A stretch of DNA of 64,000 nt from Chelonoidis abingdonii (taxonomy: Eukaryota; Chordata; Testudines; Testudinidae): positions 219,317 to 283,316 of the forward strand of contig NC_133770.1 of NCBI RefSeq assembly GCF_003597395.2, written 5' to 3'. Under the pieces are notes generated by a model. The model was not told where the DNA came from, did not search any database, and saw only the letters and a list, made by a program, of their open reading frames with translations. Below are positions 31,583 through 42,677 of the stretch, in pieces (the stretch's first letter is position 1; every line of letters begins with the position of its first letter). Made by a program: the position numbers and the translations under genes.

Positions 31583-31769
31583 ATGGTTGAGAAGGAACTG
31601 AGGGAGGTGCGGAATGCAGGTGCGCAGGAAGATTCCAACAAGGCGGGAGATACCATCTGAGCGCCTGCGTCCTGACCAGGCACTGCTACCGAAAATCTCT
31701 GATCAACGGCGCCGGGACGCACCAACACCTAGAGTGGAGCACCCACAGGGACAGCACTCGTAGAAGAAC
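31583..31769. repeat. DIRS inverted terminal repeat (right)
   Basis: Reverse complement of 25541-25758 over blocks such as GGAGCACCCACAGGGACA and GGCACTGCTACCGAAAATC. Terminal GTAGAAGAAC is mirrored in the internal complementary region. Confidence 0.9.
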
Positions 31770-31849
31770 TAACGAATTTACTTCATTATTAAATATAACT
31801 ATTATTCCAGTCATGGGAGACATTGGGACCTGGGGACCTGGAGAAAAGC

Positions 31850-32134
31850 TTGCCAAAGTTCTATTCTTTTTTCACTTCCCTGTTTATGACTCATCTGATT
31901 CCTTTGCCTCCCACCTCCTTGTCCTCACCAACTCATCTGACCTGCAATCAATGGGTCAACTCTCCCATCCACCTGATCCAGCTTTCAGCCATCCCTACTC
32001 CTTCTCTGATCTCTCCATCACTGACTTCCCTCTCTCCACTTCCTGTTCCACTTCTATCAACATTGCCCACCTGCTCCCTGCCCTACTAGTCAGTCCTTCC
32101 ATGATTTTTCTTCCTGCCCTCTCTTCCACTGACT
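31850..32134 (+). repeat. pyrimidine-rich sequence, possibly LINE-derived
   Basis: C/T-rich, with translation words such as VYDSSDSFASHLLVLTNS that faintly resemble a LINE endonuclease region. Not strong enough to name a family. Confidence 0.3.
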
Positions 32135-32760
32135 AAGGCCTGGTCTGCACTACACAGTGATGTCGATGTAGGCTGCATTACATCGACCTAACAATGAATG
32201 CGTCTACACTACTAGGTCCATTCCATTGATGTAACTTGCCTACTATGTCGACTTAATTACTTCACCTCCACAAGAGGCGTGGCGCTTAATTAGATGTTGT
32301 TAGGTCAATGTAGAGGCAGCATAGACACTGCATTGCTTATGTCGATCTAACTGGCCTCCAGGAAGTGTCCCACAATGCTCTGCACAACAGGCAGATACAC
32401 AGGAAATAGCCCCTCCCCTGTTAAAGGACCAGGAACTTTTGAATGTCTATTTCCTATTTTTTTGGTGAGAAGAGCTGCACAGCTGCACAGCTGATCGTGA
32501 TGGCTCCATACTCCAAATGCACTCCACACTGGAGTACGCAGGAGGTCGTGGATCTTCTTGGTGTGTGGGGAGAAGAGGCTGTGCAGGCATAGCTCCAATC
32601 CAGCTCTGTATGTTTCTACATCTACAAGCAGATCACAGGGGGAATAGGGGCAAAGGACTACCCTAGAGACACATAGCAGTCCCACATGAAAAATCAAAGA
32701 ACTGTGGCAGGCATACCACAAGGCAAGGGAGGCAAACAGTCACTCTCGTGCAGCACCACC
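32135..32760. repeat. non-autonomous DNA transposon-like repeat
   Basis: AGGCCTGGTCTGCACTACAC, GATGTCGATGTAGGCTGC, ACATCGACCTAAC and CAGGAAGTGTCCCACAATGC are words of a turtle repeat rich in GTCGA and GGTCGAT hairpins. No coding frame. Limits approximate. Confidence 0.5.
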
Positions 32761-33115
32761 AGTGCTTAATTTATAATGAAAGAGGTACTGAGGCTCAAGC
32801 AATTTTTTTTTCAGTCATAACTGATGCAGCAAGCCCAGGGGTGCTAGGGCTATTAACTGCCAAGAAGCACTGAACACTACAGACAAGGAGCTGCATGCAA
32901 TTCTCAGTGGCAATCCCACTCCTCCAACCCACAAGAGCAGCATGGATACCGCTGAGGAGTTAGAGTCCTGGGCTAGCACAGGCAACACTGAGGTGGTGGT
33001 CTTGGACAAGTAAGAGGAGGAGGAGAATGGGAGACAGGTGAGTGGGGAATCCTTCCTCCTGGAACAGTGCAGCCAGTTGCAGAACAGCATTGTAGGGGAA
33101 AGGAGAACATGATGA
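32761..33115. other. unassigned sequence
   Basis: No recognised feature before the CR1 copy that starts at about 33116. Confidence 0.35.
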
Positions 33116-34485
33116 GAAAAGGAGTCCAGGAGAGCTGGCTGTATTTTAAAGAATCCTTATTGAGGTTCAAGAACAAACCATCCCGATGTGTAGAAGAATA
33201 GTAAATATGGCAGGCAACCACCTTGGCTTAACAGTGAAATCCTTGCTGATCTTGAACACAATAAAGAAGCTTACAAGAAGTGGAAGCTTGGACAAATGAC
33301 CAGGGAGGAGTATAAAAATATTGCTCAGGCATACAGGAGTAAAATCAGGAAGGCAAAATCACAACTGGAGTTGAAGCTAACAATGGATGTTAAGAGTAAC
33401 AAGAAGGGTTTCTATAGGTATGTTAGCAACAAAAAGGTGGTCAGGGAAAGTGTAGGCCCCTTACAGAATAGGGAGGCAATGTAGTGACAGAGGATGTGGA
33501 AAAAGCTAATGTACTCAATGCTTTTTTTTGCCTCTGTCTTCAAGAACAAGGTCAGCTCCCAGACTACTGCACTGGGTAGCAGAGTATGAGGAGGAGGTGA
33601 CCAGCCCTCTGTGAAGACAGAAGTGGTTCAGGACTATTTAGAAAAGCTGGACGAGCACAAGTCCATGGGGCCAGATGCACTGCATCCAAGGGTGCTAAAA
33701 GAGTTGGCTCATGTGATTGCAGCGATATTGGCCATTATCTTTGAAAACTCATGGTGATTGGGGGAGGTCCCAGATGACTGGAAAAAGGTTAATATAGTGC
33801 CCATCTTTAAAAAAGGGGAGGGAGGAGGAAGTACTTCTGTCATAAGTAGATAGGTAAGGTAAGGGTTAATTTTTCTTTTGCCTGTAAAGGGGGAATAAAG
33901 GGAACCAAACACCTGTAGAGGAGAGGAAAGTGATCAGGAACAGTCAGCATGGATTCACCAAGGGCAAGTCATGCCTGACTAACCTAATTGCCTTCTATGA
34001 TGAGATAACTGGCTCTGTGGATGAGGGGAAAGCAGTGGATGTGTTATTCCTTGACTTTAGCAAAGCTTTTGATACAGTCTCCCACAGTATTCTTGCCAGC
34101 AAGTTAAAGAAGTATGGGCTGGATGAATGGACTATAAGGTGGATAGAAAGCTGGCTAGCATCGGGCTCAATGGGTAGTGATCAATGGCTCCATGTCTAGT
34201 TGGCAGCCGTATCAAGCGGAGTGCCCCCAAGGGTCGGTCCTGGGGCCGGTTTTGTTCAATATCTTCATTAATGAACTGGAGGATGGCATGGATTGCACCC
34301 TCAGCAAGTTTGCAGATGACACTAAATTGGGAGGAGTGCTAGATACTCTGGAGGGTAGGGATAGGATACAGAGAGATGTAGACAAATTAGAGGATTGGGC
34401 CAAAACAAATCTGAGGAGGTTCAACAAGTGCAGAGTCCTGCACTTAGGATGGAAGAATCCCATGCTCTGCTACATAGAATCGTAG
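33116..34485 (+). mobile_element. CR1 LINE ORF2 copy with internal replacement
   Basis: Begins with the same sequence as the copy at 4437 (GGAGTCCAGGAGAGCTGGCT). It contains the linker (33296-33484), MGPDALHPRVLKELAHV-like residues, then, after a gap at 33839-33918, [20 protein letters not shown] and [16 protein letters not shown] (33930-34199) and [11 protein letters not shown] (34177-34485), which holds the catalytic FADD. Stops at 34485, where a minus-strand CR1 fragment starts. Confidence 0.9.
33839..33918 (+). repeat. short LTR-like remnant inside CR1
   Basis: TAGATAGGTAAGGTAAGGGT, then TTTTGCCTGTAAAGGG and AACCAAACACCTG. It resembles the start of a turtle endogenous-retrovirus LTR; only about 80 bp remain and the neighbouring part of CR1 is missing, so a deletion followed or accompanied the insertion. 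Confidence 0.4.
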
Positions 34486-34486
34486 A

Positions 34487-35068
34487 CTTTAAGGTCAGAA
34501 GGGACCATTATGATTGTCTAGTCTAATTTCCTGCACAATGGAGGCCACAGAATCTCATCCACCCACTCCTGTATCAAACATGTGTCTGAGCCATTGAAGT
34601 CCTCAAATCATTTTGGTTTAAAGACTTCAAGGTGCAGAGAACCTTCAGCGAGTGACCCATGCCCCACGATGCAGAGGAAGGCGAAAAACCCCCAAGGCTT
34701 CTGCCAATCTGCCCTGGAGGAAAATGCCTTCTCGACCCCAAATATGGCGACCAGCCAAACCCTGAGCATGTGGGCAAGACTCACCAGCCAGATACCCAGG
34801 AAAGAATTCTCTGGAGTAACTCATCTAAACCACCCCATCTAATATCCCATCACAAGCCATTGGGCATATTTACCACTAGTAGTCAAAGATGAATTAATTG
34901 CCAAAATTAGGCTATCCCATTATACCATCCCCACCATAAACTTATCAAGCTTAGTCTTGAAGCCAGATATGTCTTTTGCCCCCACTACTCCCTTGGAAGG
35001 CTGTTCCAGAACTTCACTCCTCTGATGGTTAGAAACCTTCATCTAATTTCAATTCTAAACCCACAAGA
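34487..35068 (-). mobile_element. CR1 LINE 3' UTR fragment
   Basis: On the minus strand it matches 20130-20762: TCTGAGGAGTGAAGTTCTGG near its start, GGAAGGCATTTTCCTCCAGG in the middle, and TCTTACCTTAAAG-type 3' end words such as GGTCCCTTCTGACC. It abuts plus-strand CR1 on both sides. Confidence 0.85.
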
Positions 35069-35665
35069 GGAGAGGCAATTCTTCATTTAGTCCTAAGTGG
35101 AGCACAGGATCTGGTCGAAGAGGTGAATATAGCTGAACCGCTTGGTAATAGTGACCATAATATAATTAAATTTAACATCCCTGTGGCAGGGAAAACACCA
35201 CAACAGCCCACCTCAGTAGCATTTAATTTCAGCAAGGGGAACTACACACAAATGAGAAAGTTAGTTAAACAGAAATTAAAAAGGTACAATGCCAAAAGTG
35301 AAATCCCTGAAAGCAGCATGGAAACTTTTTAAAGACACCATAATAGAGGCTCACCTTAAATGTATACCCCCAAATTAAAAAACACAGGAAGAGGACCAAA
35401 AAGAGCCACCGTGGCTAAACAACAGAGTAAAAGCAGTGAGAGGCAAAAAGGTATCCTTTAAAAAGTGGAAGTTAAATCCTATTGAGGAAAATAGAAAGGA
35501 GCATAAACACTGGCAAATGAAGTGTAAAAATATAATTAGGAAGGCCAAAAAAGAATTTCTAACAAACGAAAGTATTTCTTCACACAAAGGATAGTCAACC
35601 TATGGAACTCTTTGCCAAGGATGTTGTGAAGGCCAAGACAGTAACAGGGTTCAAAAAAAGAACTA
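35069..35665 (+). mobile_element. CR1 LINE fragment (endonuclease end and linker), split at 35665
   Basis: LGNSDHNIIKFNI (frame 35123-35332) is the end of the endonuclease domain (GNSDH motif). It is followed by QMRKLVKQKLKR and, in other frames, the linker and then 3' region words CAACCTATGGAACTCTTTGC. The copy continues at 36395 after a DNA transposon. The RT is missing, so an internal deletion exists. Confidence 0.82.
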
Positions 35666-36394
35666 CCCTATACTCTCGATTGTAAGCCAGTTCATTTATA
35701 AGCCAACCCCCCTCAAGATGGATAAGTAAAAATGGAAATTTTTATGACCCATTCATAAGCCAACCCTATAATTCAGGGGTCAGCAAACTCTGGCTCCCGG
35801 GCCATCAGGATAAGCCTCTGGAGGGCCGAGACAGTTTGTTTATCTCAAGTGCCCGCAGGCACGGAGGTAAACTTAAGTAAACAAAGTGTCCCAGCCTGCC
35901 AGAGGCTTACCCTGGCAGGCCGGGACAGCAACTGGTGGGGAAATTTCAAGGGGAGGGAGAGGAAGAGAAGCTGGGGTCAGGGAAGTAAACCCTGTGACCA
36001 CCTCTCACATGACCCCACCCCTAGCCCAGGACCCCTACACTCTCCCCATCACATCCCTTCCCATTTTAGCTGGGACAAGCCATGGGAGGATGTCTCTGGC
36101 CTGGCCGCAGCTTGCTCCAGCGGGCAGGGCCAGGCGGCATGGCCACAGCCTGCCAGCCCCGGAGCTGCAGCTGCTTCGGAGGCTGGAGGGAGAGCAGCGT
36201 GGCCAGAAGCAGAGAGAGACTCTGACCCCCCTCCCCCTTTCCCTTCTGGCTCTGCTGCCTCTCCTTGCTCCCTCTGTTGGGGGGAGGGGCTGTGTCCCAC
36301 CTCTCTCTATATATACCTGTTCATAATCCAACCCCCTTTTCTGATGCTTCCCTTTTTTTACTAAAAAAATTGGCTTATGAACGAGTATATACAA
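35666..36394. mobile_element. non-autonomous DNA transposon with TA target duplication
   Basis: Flanked by TA at 35664-35665 and 36395-36396. Removing it restores the CR1 word GAACTAGATAA. Ends are imperfect inverted repeats: CTATACTCTCGATTGTAAGCC at the left (less than perfect) against GTATATACTCGTTCATAAGCC read inward from the right. A sub-region from 35774 (CAGGGGTCAGCAAACTCTGG) resembles a hAT-type end, so the element may itself be composite. No transposase. Confidence 0.72.
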
Positions 36395-36625
36395 TAGATA
36401 AATTCATGGAAGATAGGTCCATCTATGGCGCTTCGCCAGCGGTATCTCTAGCTAACCCCTGTTTGCCAGAAGCTGGGCATGGGCGACAGGGGATGGAGCA
36501 CTTGATGATTCCCTGTTCTGTTCATTCCCTCTGGGGCACCTAGCATTGGCCACTGTTGGAAGACAAGATACTGGGCTAGATGGATCTTTGGTCTGATCCA
36601 GTATGGCCGTTCTTATGTTCTTAGC
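36395..36625 (+). mobile_element. CR1 LINE 3' end, continuation of 35069-35665
   Basis: GATAAATTCATGGAAGATAG, CTTGATGATTCCCTGTTCTG, CTGGGCTAGATGGATCTTTG and CAGTATGGCCGTTCTTATGT are the 3' UTR and tail of the CR1 subfamily also ending at 62042. Confidence 0.9.
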
Positions 36626-36626
36626 A

Positions 36627-36676
36627 GGTCACTCACACACACACACACACACACACACTCTCTCTCTCTCTCTCCC
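36627..36676. repeat. (CA)n(CT)n microsatellite
   Basis: About 14 CA units followed by about 9 CT units, directly after a CR1 3' end. Confidence 0.95.
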
Positions 36677-38072
36677 CCCACCCCCCAACTCCAGCCTGGC
36701 TACTGCCAGCTGTGGAGCAGTGAAGTGCACCCCCGCGGCTTGAGATGCAGTATGCTCCAGCACCTCCTAGGCATCCCTTATCCCTGTCCACACTGCACTC
36801 CAGGAGGCTGCAGGAAAGTTTTCGGGCTGGTTTCCACTCACCGCCCTGATAGTCCATGCAGTCTGAGCGCCCGTCCACGTGCAGCCCCTGGGCGCCAGGG
36901 AGCAATGACCATAAAACAGAGCAGGACCAAGTGCTGCCCTGCAGAAAGGGAGAGCAGCAGAGCTCCTGGCTCAGACCAGCCCAGAGATGGATGACCCCCA
37001 ACATTCTGGCAGCCAGGAGCCACCTCCCACCTTGCAACTTTGCTCCCTGCTCCGGGCAGGCTCCACGCAGCAGTGAGGAGGAGCAGGAGACGGAGTCACC
37101 GCTGCTACAGGAGGATCAGGAAGGTGAAACATGCTCAGTCATGTAGTAACTGTGATTCCAACCAGTTGCACTGGCTTCCTGCAGCACGGCTACTCTGCCA
37201 TCAGAAACTGTGGGATGGGAGCCAGGAGCCTTCCAGACGTCAGTCAAGCCAGGGACACGTGTGCACAGGAAGCCAATAGGACCCTAAGTCCTTGCTTAAC
37301 TTGCGCTCGGACCCTCCAGCCCTGCAGGGTCATAGGTCCCCGTGTCCGAGCACTAGGTTAGCCACCACTGCAGTGTAGATGTAAGGGGGGGTGGGGAGTT
37401 CAATTGCTGTACAGACATACCCTGAATTAATCAGAAAAAGGGTAGGAGATGAGAGGTGCCACCCAGCAGGTGACTCCTGGGAGAAGGCTGAAGGCAGGAG
37501 AACAGAAAGAGGCGTTTCCTGGCTGGCACTCCCAAGCCAGAGAGCCAGGGCTGAAGGCAGGAGGAGAAGCAGCAGAGAGAGATGTCTGCTGGCTCTAAGC
37601 CAGACAGCTGAAACTAAGGGCCTGAGAGGGCTGAAGACAGAGGAAACAGAGGAGTTAACTCGCTGATGTCACCTTGCTCCACAATTGGACCCTGAAAAAA
37701 CAGCGAGAGGAGCAGGGGCATGAGGGATGCTCCAAGCAGAGGAGTTCCTTCTGAGAAAGAGCAGGGTCACACCCCACAAGGAAAGGCTGCAGTGGCTGGC
37801 CTGACAGAGGAGGACTGATGGAGTCTGGGTGTGGTGGAAGACACTGGTATGTGTTATGTCAATGGCCAAGAAGGTGAGGATTTGCATTAGGGTGATACAT
37901 TTTATGCTTTGAGAATTCTGCACTATCTTCTGTTAATAAACTATGGTGATGGATTAGAGGATAAATTTCCATGGAGTTATTAGTGACAAAGAAAATGGAG
38001 AAGAGGGGCTATGTGAGGGCTGCCACAGAGGGGTGCCTGGGAGGAGGCCGCTTATTTATAGGGGCTCAGATC
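36677..38072. other. unassigned, moderately GC-rich
   Basis: Several short frames without recognisable domains. GTGTAGATGTAAGG..ACAGACATACCCTG at 37372-37423 resembles the end of a small DNA transposon. Otherwise nothing seen. Confidence 0.35.
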
Positions 38073-38080
38073 CCCTAGAG

Positions 38081-38822
38081 CAGGGGTGGGCAAACTATGG
38101 GCCAGATCCAGCCCATCAGGGCTTTGGATCCAGCCCACAGGATTGCCTGTGGGCCCCGCACCACTCCTGGAAGCAGCCGGCACCTGGGGGAGGGATGGGG
38201 GGGGCAGAGGGCTCCGTGCGGCCCCTGGGGGAAGGAGGGCAGAGGGCTCCGTGCGCTGCCCTCGCCTGCAGGCATCGGCCCCCAAAGCTACCATTAGCCA
38301 GGAACAGGGAAATGTGGCCAATGGGAGCTTCGGGGGAGGTACCCACAGGCGAGGGCAGCAAACGGAGCCCTCTGTCCCCCCTCCTCCTGGGGCTGCAGGG
38401 ACATGCTGTCAGCTGCTTCCGGAAGCAGCGCAGCACAGGGCAGGCAGAGAGCCTGTCTTAGCCCTGCTGCGTGCTGCTGCCACTCCGGAGCCGCTTCAAG
38501 TAAGTGGCGCCAGGCCGGAGCCTGCACCCCAACCCAGAGCCCTCACCCCTCCTGCACCCCGACCCCCTGTCCTGAGCCTCCTGCTGCACCCCAACCCCCT
38601 GCCCTGAGCCCCAAAACCTTGCCCTGAGCACACTTGTACACCCCGCACCCTCCCCATGTCCCAACCCCTTGCCCTGAGCCCCTTGCTTCACACCAGAACC
38701 TCTCCCACACCCCGCACTCCCTCCTGCACCCCAAGCCCCTGCCCCAGCCCTACATTCATGGTCCTGCATCCAACTTCCCCACTCAGATGTGGTCCTCGGA
38801 CCAAAAAGTTTGCTCACTCCTG
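38081..38822. mobile_element. hAT-type non-autonomous transposon
   Basis: Starts CAGGGGTGGGCAAACTATGG and ends AAAAAGTTTGCTCACTCCTG, an inverted pair typical of hAT ends. Flanking CCCTAGAG (38073-38080) and CCCAAGAG (38823-38830) match at 7 of 8 bases, the hAT target length. The interior is GC-rich with duplicated CAGAGGGCTCCGTGCG words and has no transposase. Confidence 0.78.
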
Positions 38823-38830
38823 CCCAAGAG

Positions 38831-39164
38831 GGACCAGGCCCCGTTCAGATCCCAGCACGCATGCAAAGTTAGGGAGACTGGCTCACACTCCCTGGGAGAA
38901 CCCTCCGAGATCCTGGAATACATATGGGAGGGAGAATGTGAGGTTCATAGATTCTTCCCTAGTTGCCCTGCCTTTCACCTCCATGTCCCCTTTCCCAGTG
39001 CCCCAACCCTCCAACTTTTTGCAAGCTGGTACACGCTACTCTTCCTTACTCTGTGCAATACCAAATGCATTGCTGTTAACAAGAACAAAGATAATACTCC
39101 ACAATATAATGTGTCATTTCAGAGAAGAATCAACTTTTCCTGTCCTTGGTTGTACATAAGAATG
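38831..39164. other. unassigned sequence
   Basis: No recognised feature. Confidence 0.35.
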
Positions 39165-39645
39165 TAAGATGAACTATCAGGCTGGAGAGAGGCTATAAGC
39201 AGAGTTCCTCAGGGATTAGTCTTGGGACCTGTCTTATTTAACACTTTTATTACTGACTTTGGCACAAAAAGTGGGTGTGCGCTAATAAAATTGCAGGATG
39301 ACACAAAATTGGGAGGTATGGTCGATATAGAGGAGGACCAGAATATCATACATTAAGATCTGGATGACCTTGTAAACTGGAGTAGAAGAAATGGGATGAA
39401 ATTTAATAGTGCAAAGTCATGCATTTAGGGACTAACGACAAGAATTTTGTGTTATAAGCTGAGGACAAATCAGTTGGACGTGACAGAGGAGGATTAAAAC
39501 TTGAGTGCATTGGTTGATCACAGGATGACTATGAGCTGCCATTGTGAGGTGGCTGTGAAAAAGGCTAATGTGGTCCTAAGATGCATCAGTAAAGTGTTGG
39601 TACCATTAGACCTTATCTGGAACATTGTGTGCAATTCTGAGCACC
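39165..39645 (+). mobile_element. CR1 LINE RT fragment
   Basis: GTTCCTCAGGGATTAGTCTT (VPQGLVL), AGGATGACACAAAATTGGGA (DDTKLG) and EVAVKKANVVLRCISK (frame 39501-39704) mark the RT palm to C-terminus. It meets the end of an opposite-strand CR1 at about 39645. Confidence 0.83.
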
Positions 39646-42209
39646 ATTGCTGCCCATCCTGGGTAACAGCCATTGATGGACCTATCCTCTATGAAATTAT
39701 CTAGTTCTTTTTTGAACTCTGTTATAGTCCTGGTCTTCACAACATCCTCTGGCAAAGAGTTCTGCACGTTGACTGTGCGTTGTGTGAAGAAATACTTCCT
39801 TTAGTTTGTTTTAAACCTACTGCCTATTAATTTCATTTGGTGACCCCTAGTTTTTGTGTTATGAGGAGAGGTAAACAACACTTCCTTATTTACTGTCTCC
39901 ATACCAATCATGATCTTATAGACCTGTATCATATCCTCCCTTAGTCATTTCTGTTCCAAGCTGAAAATTCTCAATCTTATTAATCTCTCCTCCTATGGAA
40001 TGTGTTCCATACCCCTAATCATTTTTATTGCCCTTTTCTGAAACTTTCCCAATTCCAATATATCTTTTTTGAGATGGGGCAACTCATCTGCACGCAGTAT
40101 TGAAGATATGGGAGTACCATGGATTTATATAGCGGCAATGTTATATTTTCTGTCTTCTTATCTATCCCTTTCCTAATGATTCCCAACATTCTGTTAGCTT
40201 TTTTGACTGCTGCTGCAAATTGAGCAAATGTTTTCAGAGAATTATCCACAATGACTCCAAGATCTCTTTCTTGAGTGGTAACAACGAATTTAGACCTCAT
40301 CATTTCATATGTATAGTTGGGATTATGTTTTCCCATGCGCATTACTTTGCATTTATTAACACTGAATTTCATCTGCTATTGTGTTGCCCAGTCACCCATT
40401 TCTAAGAGATCCTTTTGCTGCTCTTCGCAGTCTGCTTTGGACTTAAATATATTAAGTAGTTTTGTATCATCTGCAGCTTTTGCCATCTCACTATTTATCC
40501 CTTTTTCCAGATAATTTATGAATGGGTTGAACAGCACTGGTCCCAGCACAGATTCTTGTGGGGGGTACCACTACATACTTCTCTCCACTGTGAAAACTGA
40601 CCATTTACTCCTACCCTTGGTTTCCTATCTTTTAACCAGTTACTGATCCAAGAGTGGACCTTCTCTCTTATCCCATGACTGCTTACTGTGCTTAAGAGCC
40701 TAATTGCCGGGATTGCCTCTGGAGTCCTTTTTAAAACTTGGTGTTGCATTAGCTACCCTCCAGTTATCTGATTTAAATGATAGATTTCATATCACACTTA
40801 ATTGTTCTGCAATTTCATATTTGAGTTCCTTCAGAACTTGTAGGTGAATACCATCTGATCCTGGTGACTTATTACTGTGTAATTTATCAGTTTGTTCCAA
40901 AGTCTTCTCTATTGATACCTCAATCTGGGACAGTTCCTCAGCTTTGTCACCTAAAAAGAATGGCTTGGGTACAAGACTCTCCCTCGCATCCTTGGCAGTG
41001 AAGACTGATGCAAAGAATTCTTTTAGCTTCTCCACAATGGCCTGATCTTTCTTGAGTGCCCCTTTAGCACCTTGATTGTCCAGTGGCCCTACTGATTGGT
41101 TGGCCCGCTTCTTGCTTCTGATGTATTTAAAAAAATTTTGGTGTTAGTTTTTGAGTCTTTTGCTAGTTGCTCTTCAAATTCTTTTTTAGCCTGACTAATT
41201 ATACTTTTACACTTGACTTGCCAGAGTTTATGCTCCTTTCTATTTTCCTCAGTAGAATTTGACTTTCAGTTTTTAAAGGATGCCTTTTTGCCTCTAACTG
41301 CTCCTTTTACTTTGTTGCTTAGCATGGTGGCACTTTTTTGGTTTTAATCTGAGCCTCTTATGATGTTTTTTTAAAAAGTTTTTATACATCTTGCAGGCAT
41401 TTCACTTTTGTGACTGTACCTTTTAAATTCTGTTTAAGCATCTTCCTCATTTTTGTGCATGCCTCTTTCTGAAGTTAAATGCTACTGTGGTCAGCTACTC
41501 TGGTGTCCTCAGCCCACCCCACAAGGATGTTAAATTTAATTATATTATGGTCGCTATTACCAAGCGCTTCAGCTATATTCACCTCTTGGGACCACACCCT
41601 GTGCTCCACTTAGGACTAAATCAAGAATTGCCTCTCCTCTTGGACTCAGGACTTGCTGCTCCAAGAAGCAGTCAGTTATGTTGTCAAGAAACTTTTTATA
41701 TGCATCCTGTCTCCTGAAGTGACATGTCCTGTCAATATGGGGACAGTTGAAATCTCCCATTATTATTGAGTTTTCTATTTTTATAGCCTTGGTAATTATG
41801 AAATGCTCTGGGAGATCACCTGACCAGGATGGTGATTGTAGTCAGTAATATATCCCTACTGCTATATTCTTATTATTCAAGCATGGAAATTCTATCCAGA
41901 GAGATTCTATGGCCCAGTTTGATTCATTTAAGATTTTTCTTTATTTAACTCTATGCTCTCTTTCACATATAGTGCCACTCCCCTACCAGCACAACTTAAC
42001 TCTGTCATTCCTATATATTCTGTACCCTGCTATTACCACAGCCCATTAAGCATCATCGTTCCATTAAGTTTCTGTGATCCCTATTATAGCAATATTCTCA
42101 TTTAATACCAGGCACTCACGTTCACCCATCTCAGTATTTAGACTTCTAGTATTTGTATACATGCACTATAAAACATATCCCTTTTTCGCTGTCTGCCTTC
42201 ATGTGACCT
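39646..42209 (-). mobile_element. CR1/L3 LINE ORF2: endonuclease, RT, 3' region
   Basis: Minus-strand reading: EN words CMYTNTRSLNTEMGERECLV (about 42160) and MGDFNCPHIDRTCHF (41760); linker; LKEFFASVFTAKDA and NKSPGSDGIHLQVLKEL (41035-40787); RT thumb and C-terminus QERDLGVIVDNSL..AVKKANRMLGIIRKGI (40372-40025); then the 3' UTR, truncated at 39646. With the ORF1 piece at 42678-43410 this is a nearly full-length copy interrupted at 42210. Frames are broken in many places. Confidence 0.9.
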
Positions 42210-42215
42210 ATGTAA

Positions 42216-42671
42216 GGCCCTACAGGTGTAGAACTCAGGCCTGCAAAGCTACCAAGCAGTTCAACTCCAAGCTGCCACACAGCAGCAGCTCTAACTAACG
42301 TGTGCTCCACTTCCCATCACCTGCTGTGGACACAGACCATGGCAAGTTCTGCCTCAGGGTTTGACAGGCAGCAGCCCCATGGCGCCTGATTGGCTCCCTG
42401 TCCTATATAAACCCAAAGAGTGTTCCAGGAAGGGTCCAGGCAACAGCACGGATCTTCTGTAGCGGCCATGACCAGGCTCTTGAACTCATGGCTTGAGCTC
42501 AGCTTGCTTTGGACATCACCTCCTGATTCAGACTCTGAAACCTGACTTGCACTCTGACCCTCAGTATTGTCCCTGGCCTGGAACTGACTATGAACTCTTT
42601 GGCTACTCCTCACCTCAGGTTTGCCCCTGTTTTGACACTTGACACTGGCTGCTCTTGTTTGGATCCTGACA
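42216..42671 (+). mobile_element. 456 bp LTR-like insertion between CR1 ORF1 and ORF2
   Basis: The flanking hexamer ATGTAA occurs at 42210-42215 and 42672-42677. The insert has no coding frame but contains GATTGGCT (CCAAT-type, reverse) and TATATAAA near 42404 at promoter-like spacing, and ends CTGACA. These features suit a solo LTR. No partner LTR or internal genes are present, and its left end does not start with TG, so class is tentative. Confidence 0.5.
42404..42411 (+). promoter_or_regulatory. TATA-box-like site in LTR-like insertion
   Basis: TATATAAA follows GATTGGCT by about 10 bases. Suggests an old retroelement promoter. Sequence evidence only. Confidence 0.4.
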
Positions 42672-42677
42672 ATGTAA

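Larger units (their letters stand above)
25541..31769 (-). mobile_element. DIRS-type tyrosine-recombinase retrotransposon, nearly full length
   Basis: A 6.2 kb element with inverted terminal repeats (25541-25758 and 31583-31769) and, inside the left end, an internal complementary region (25806-25914) made of the complements of both termini joined end to end. On the minus strand the order is gag, RT/RNase H, a downstream domain, and tyrosine recombinase, as in vertebrate DIRS elements. Such elements replicate through a circular DNA and integrate with the recombinase, without target duplication; none is seen here. A SINE sits in gag, and several frames carry stops, so it is dead. Confidence 0.9.

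Noticed and set aside
36035..36394. Overlapping plus and minus frames above 100 codons
   Set aside because: Inside a non-coding TA-flanked transposon; compositional.
38086..38607. 173-codon plus-strand frame and overlapping minus frames
   Set aside because: Entirely inside the hAT-type element 38081-38822 and built from its internal repeats.
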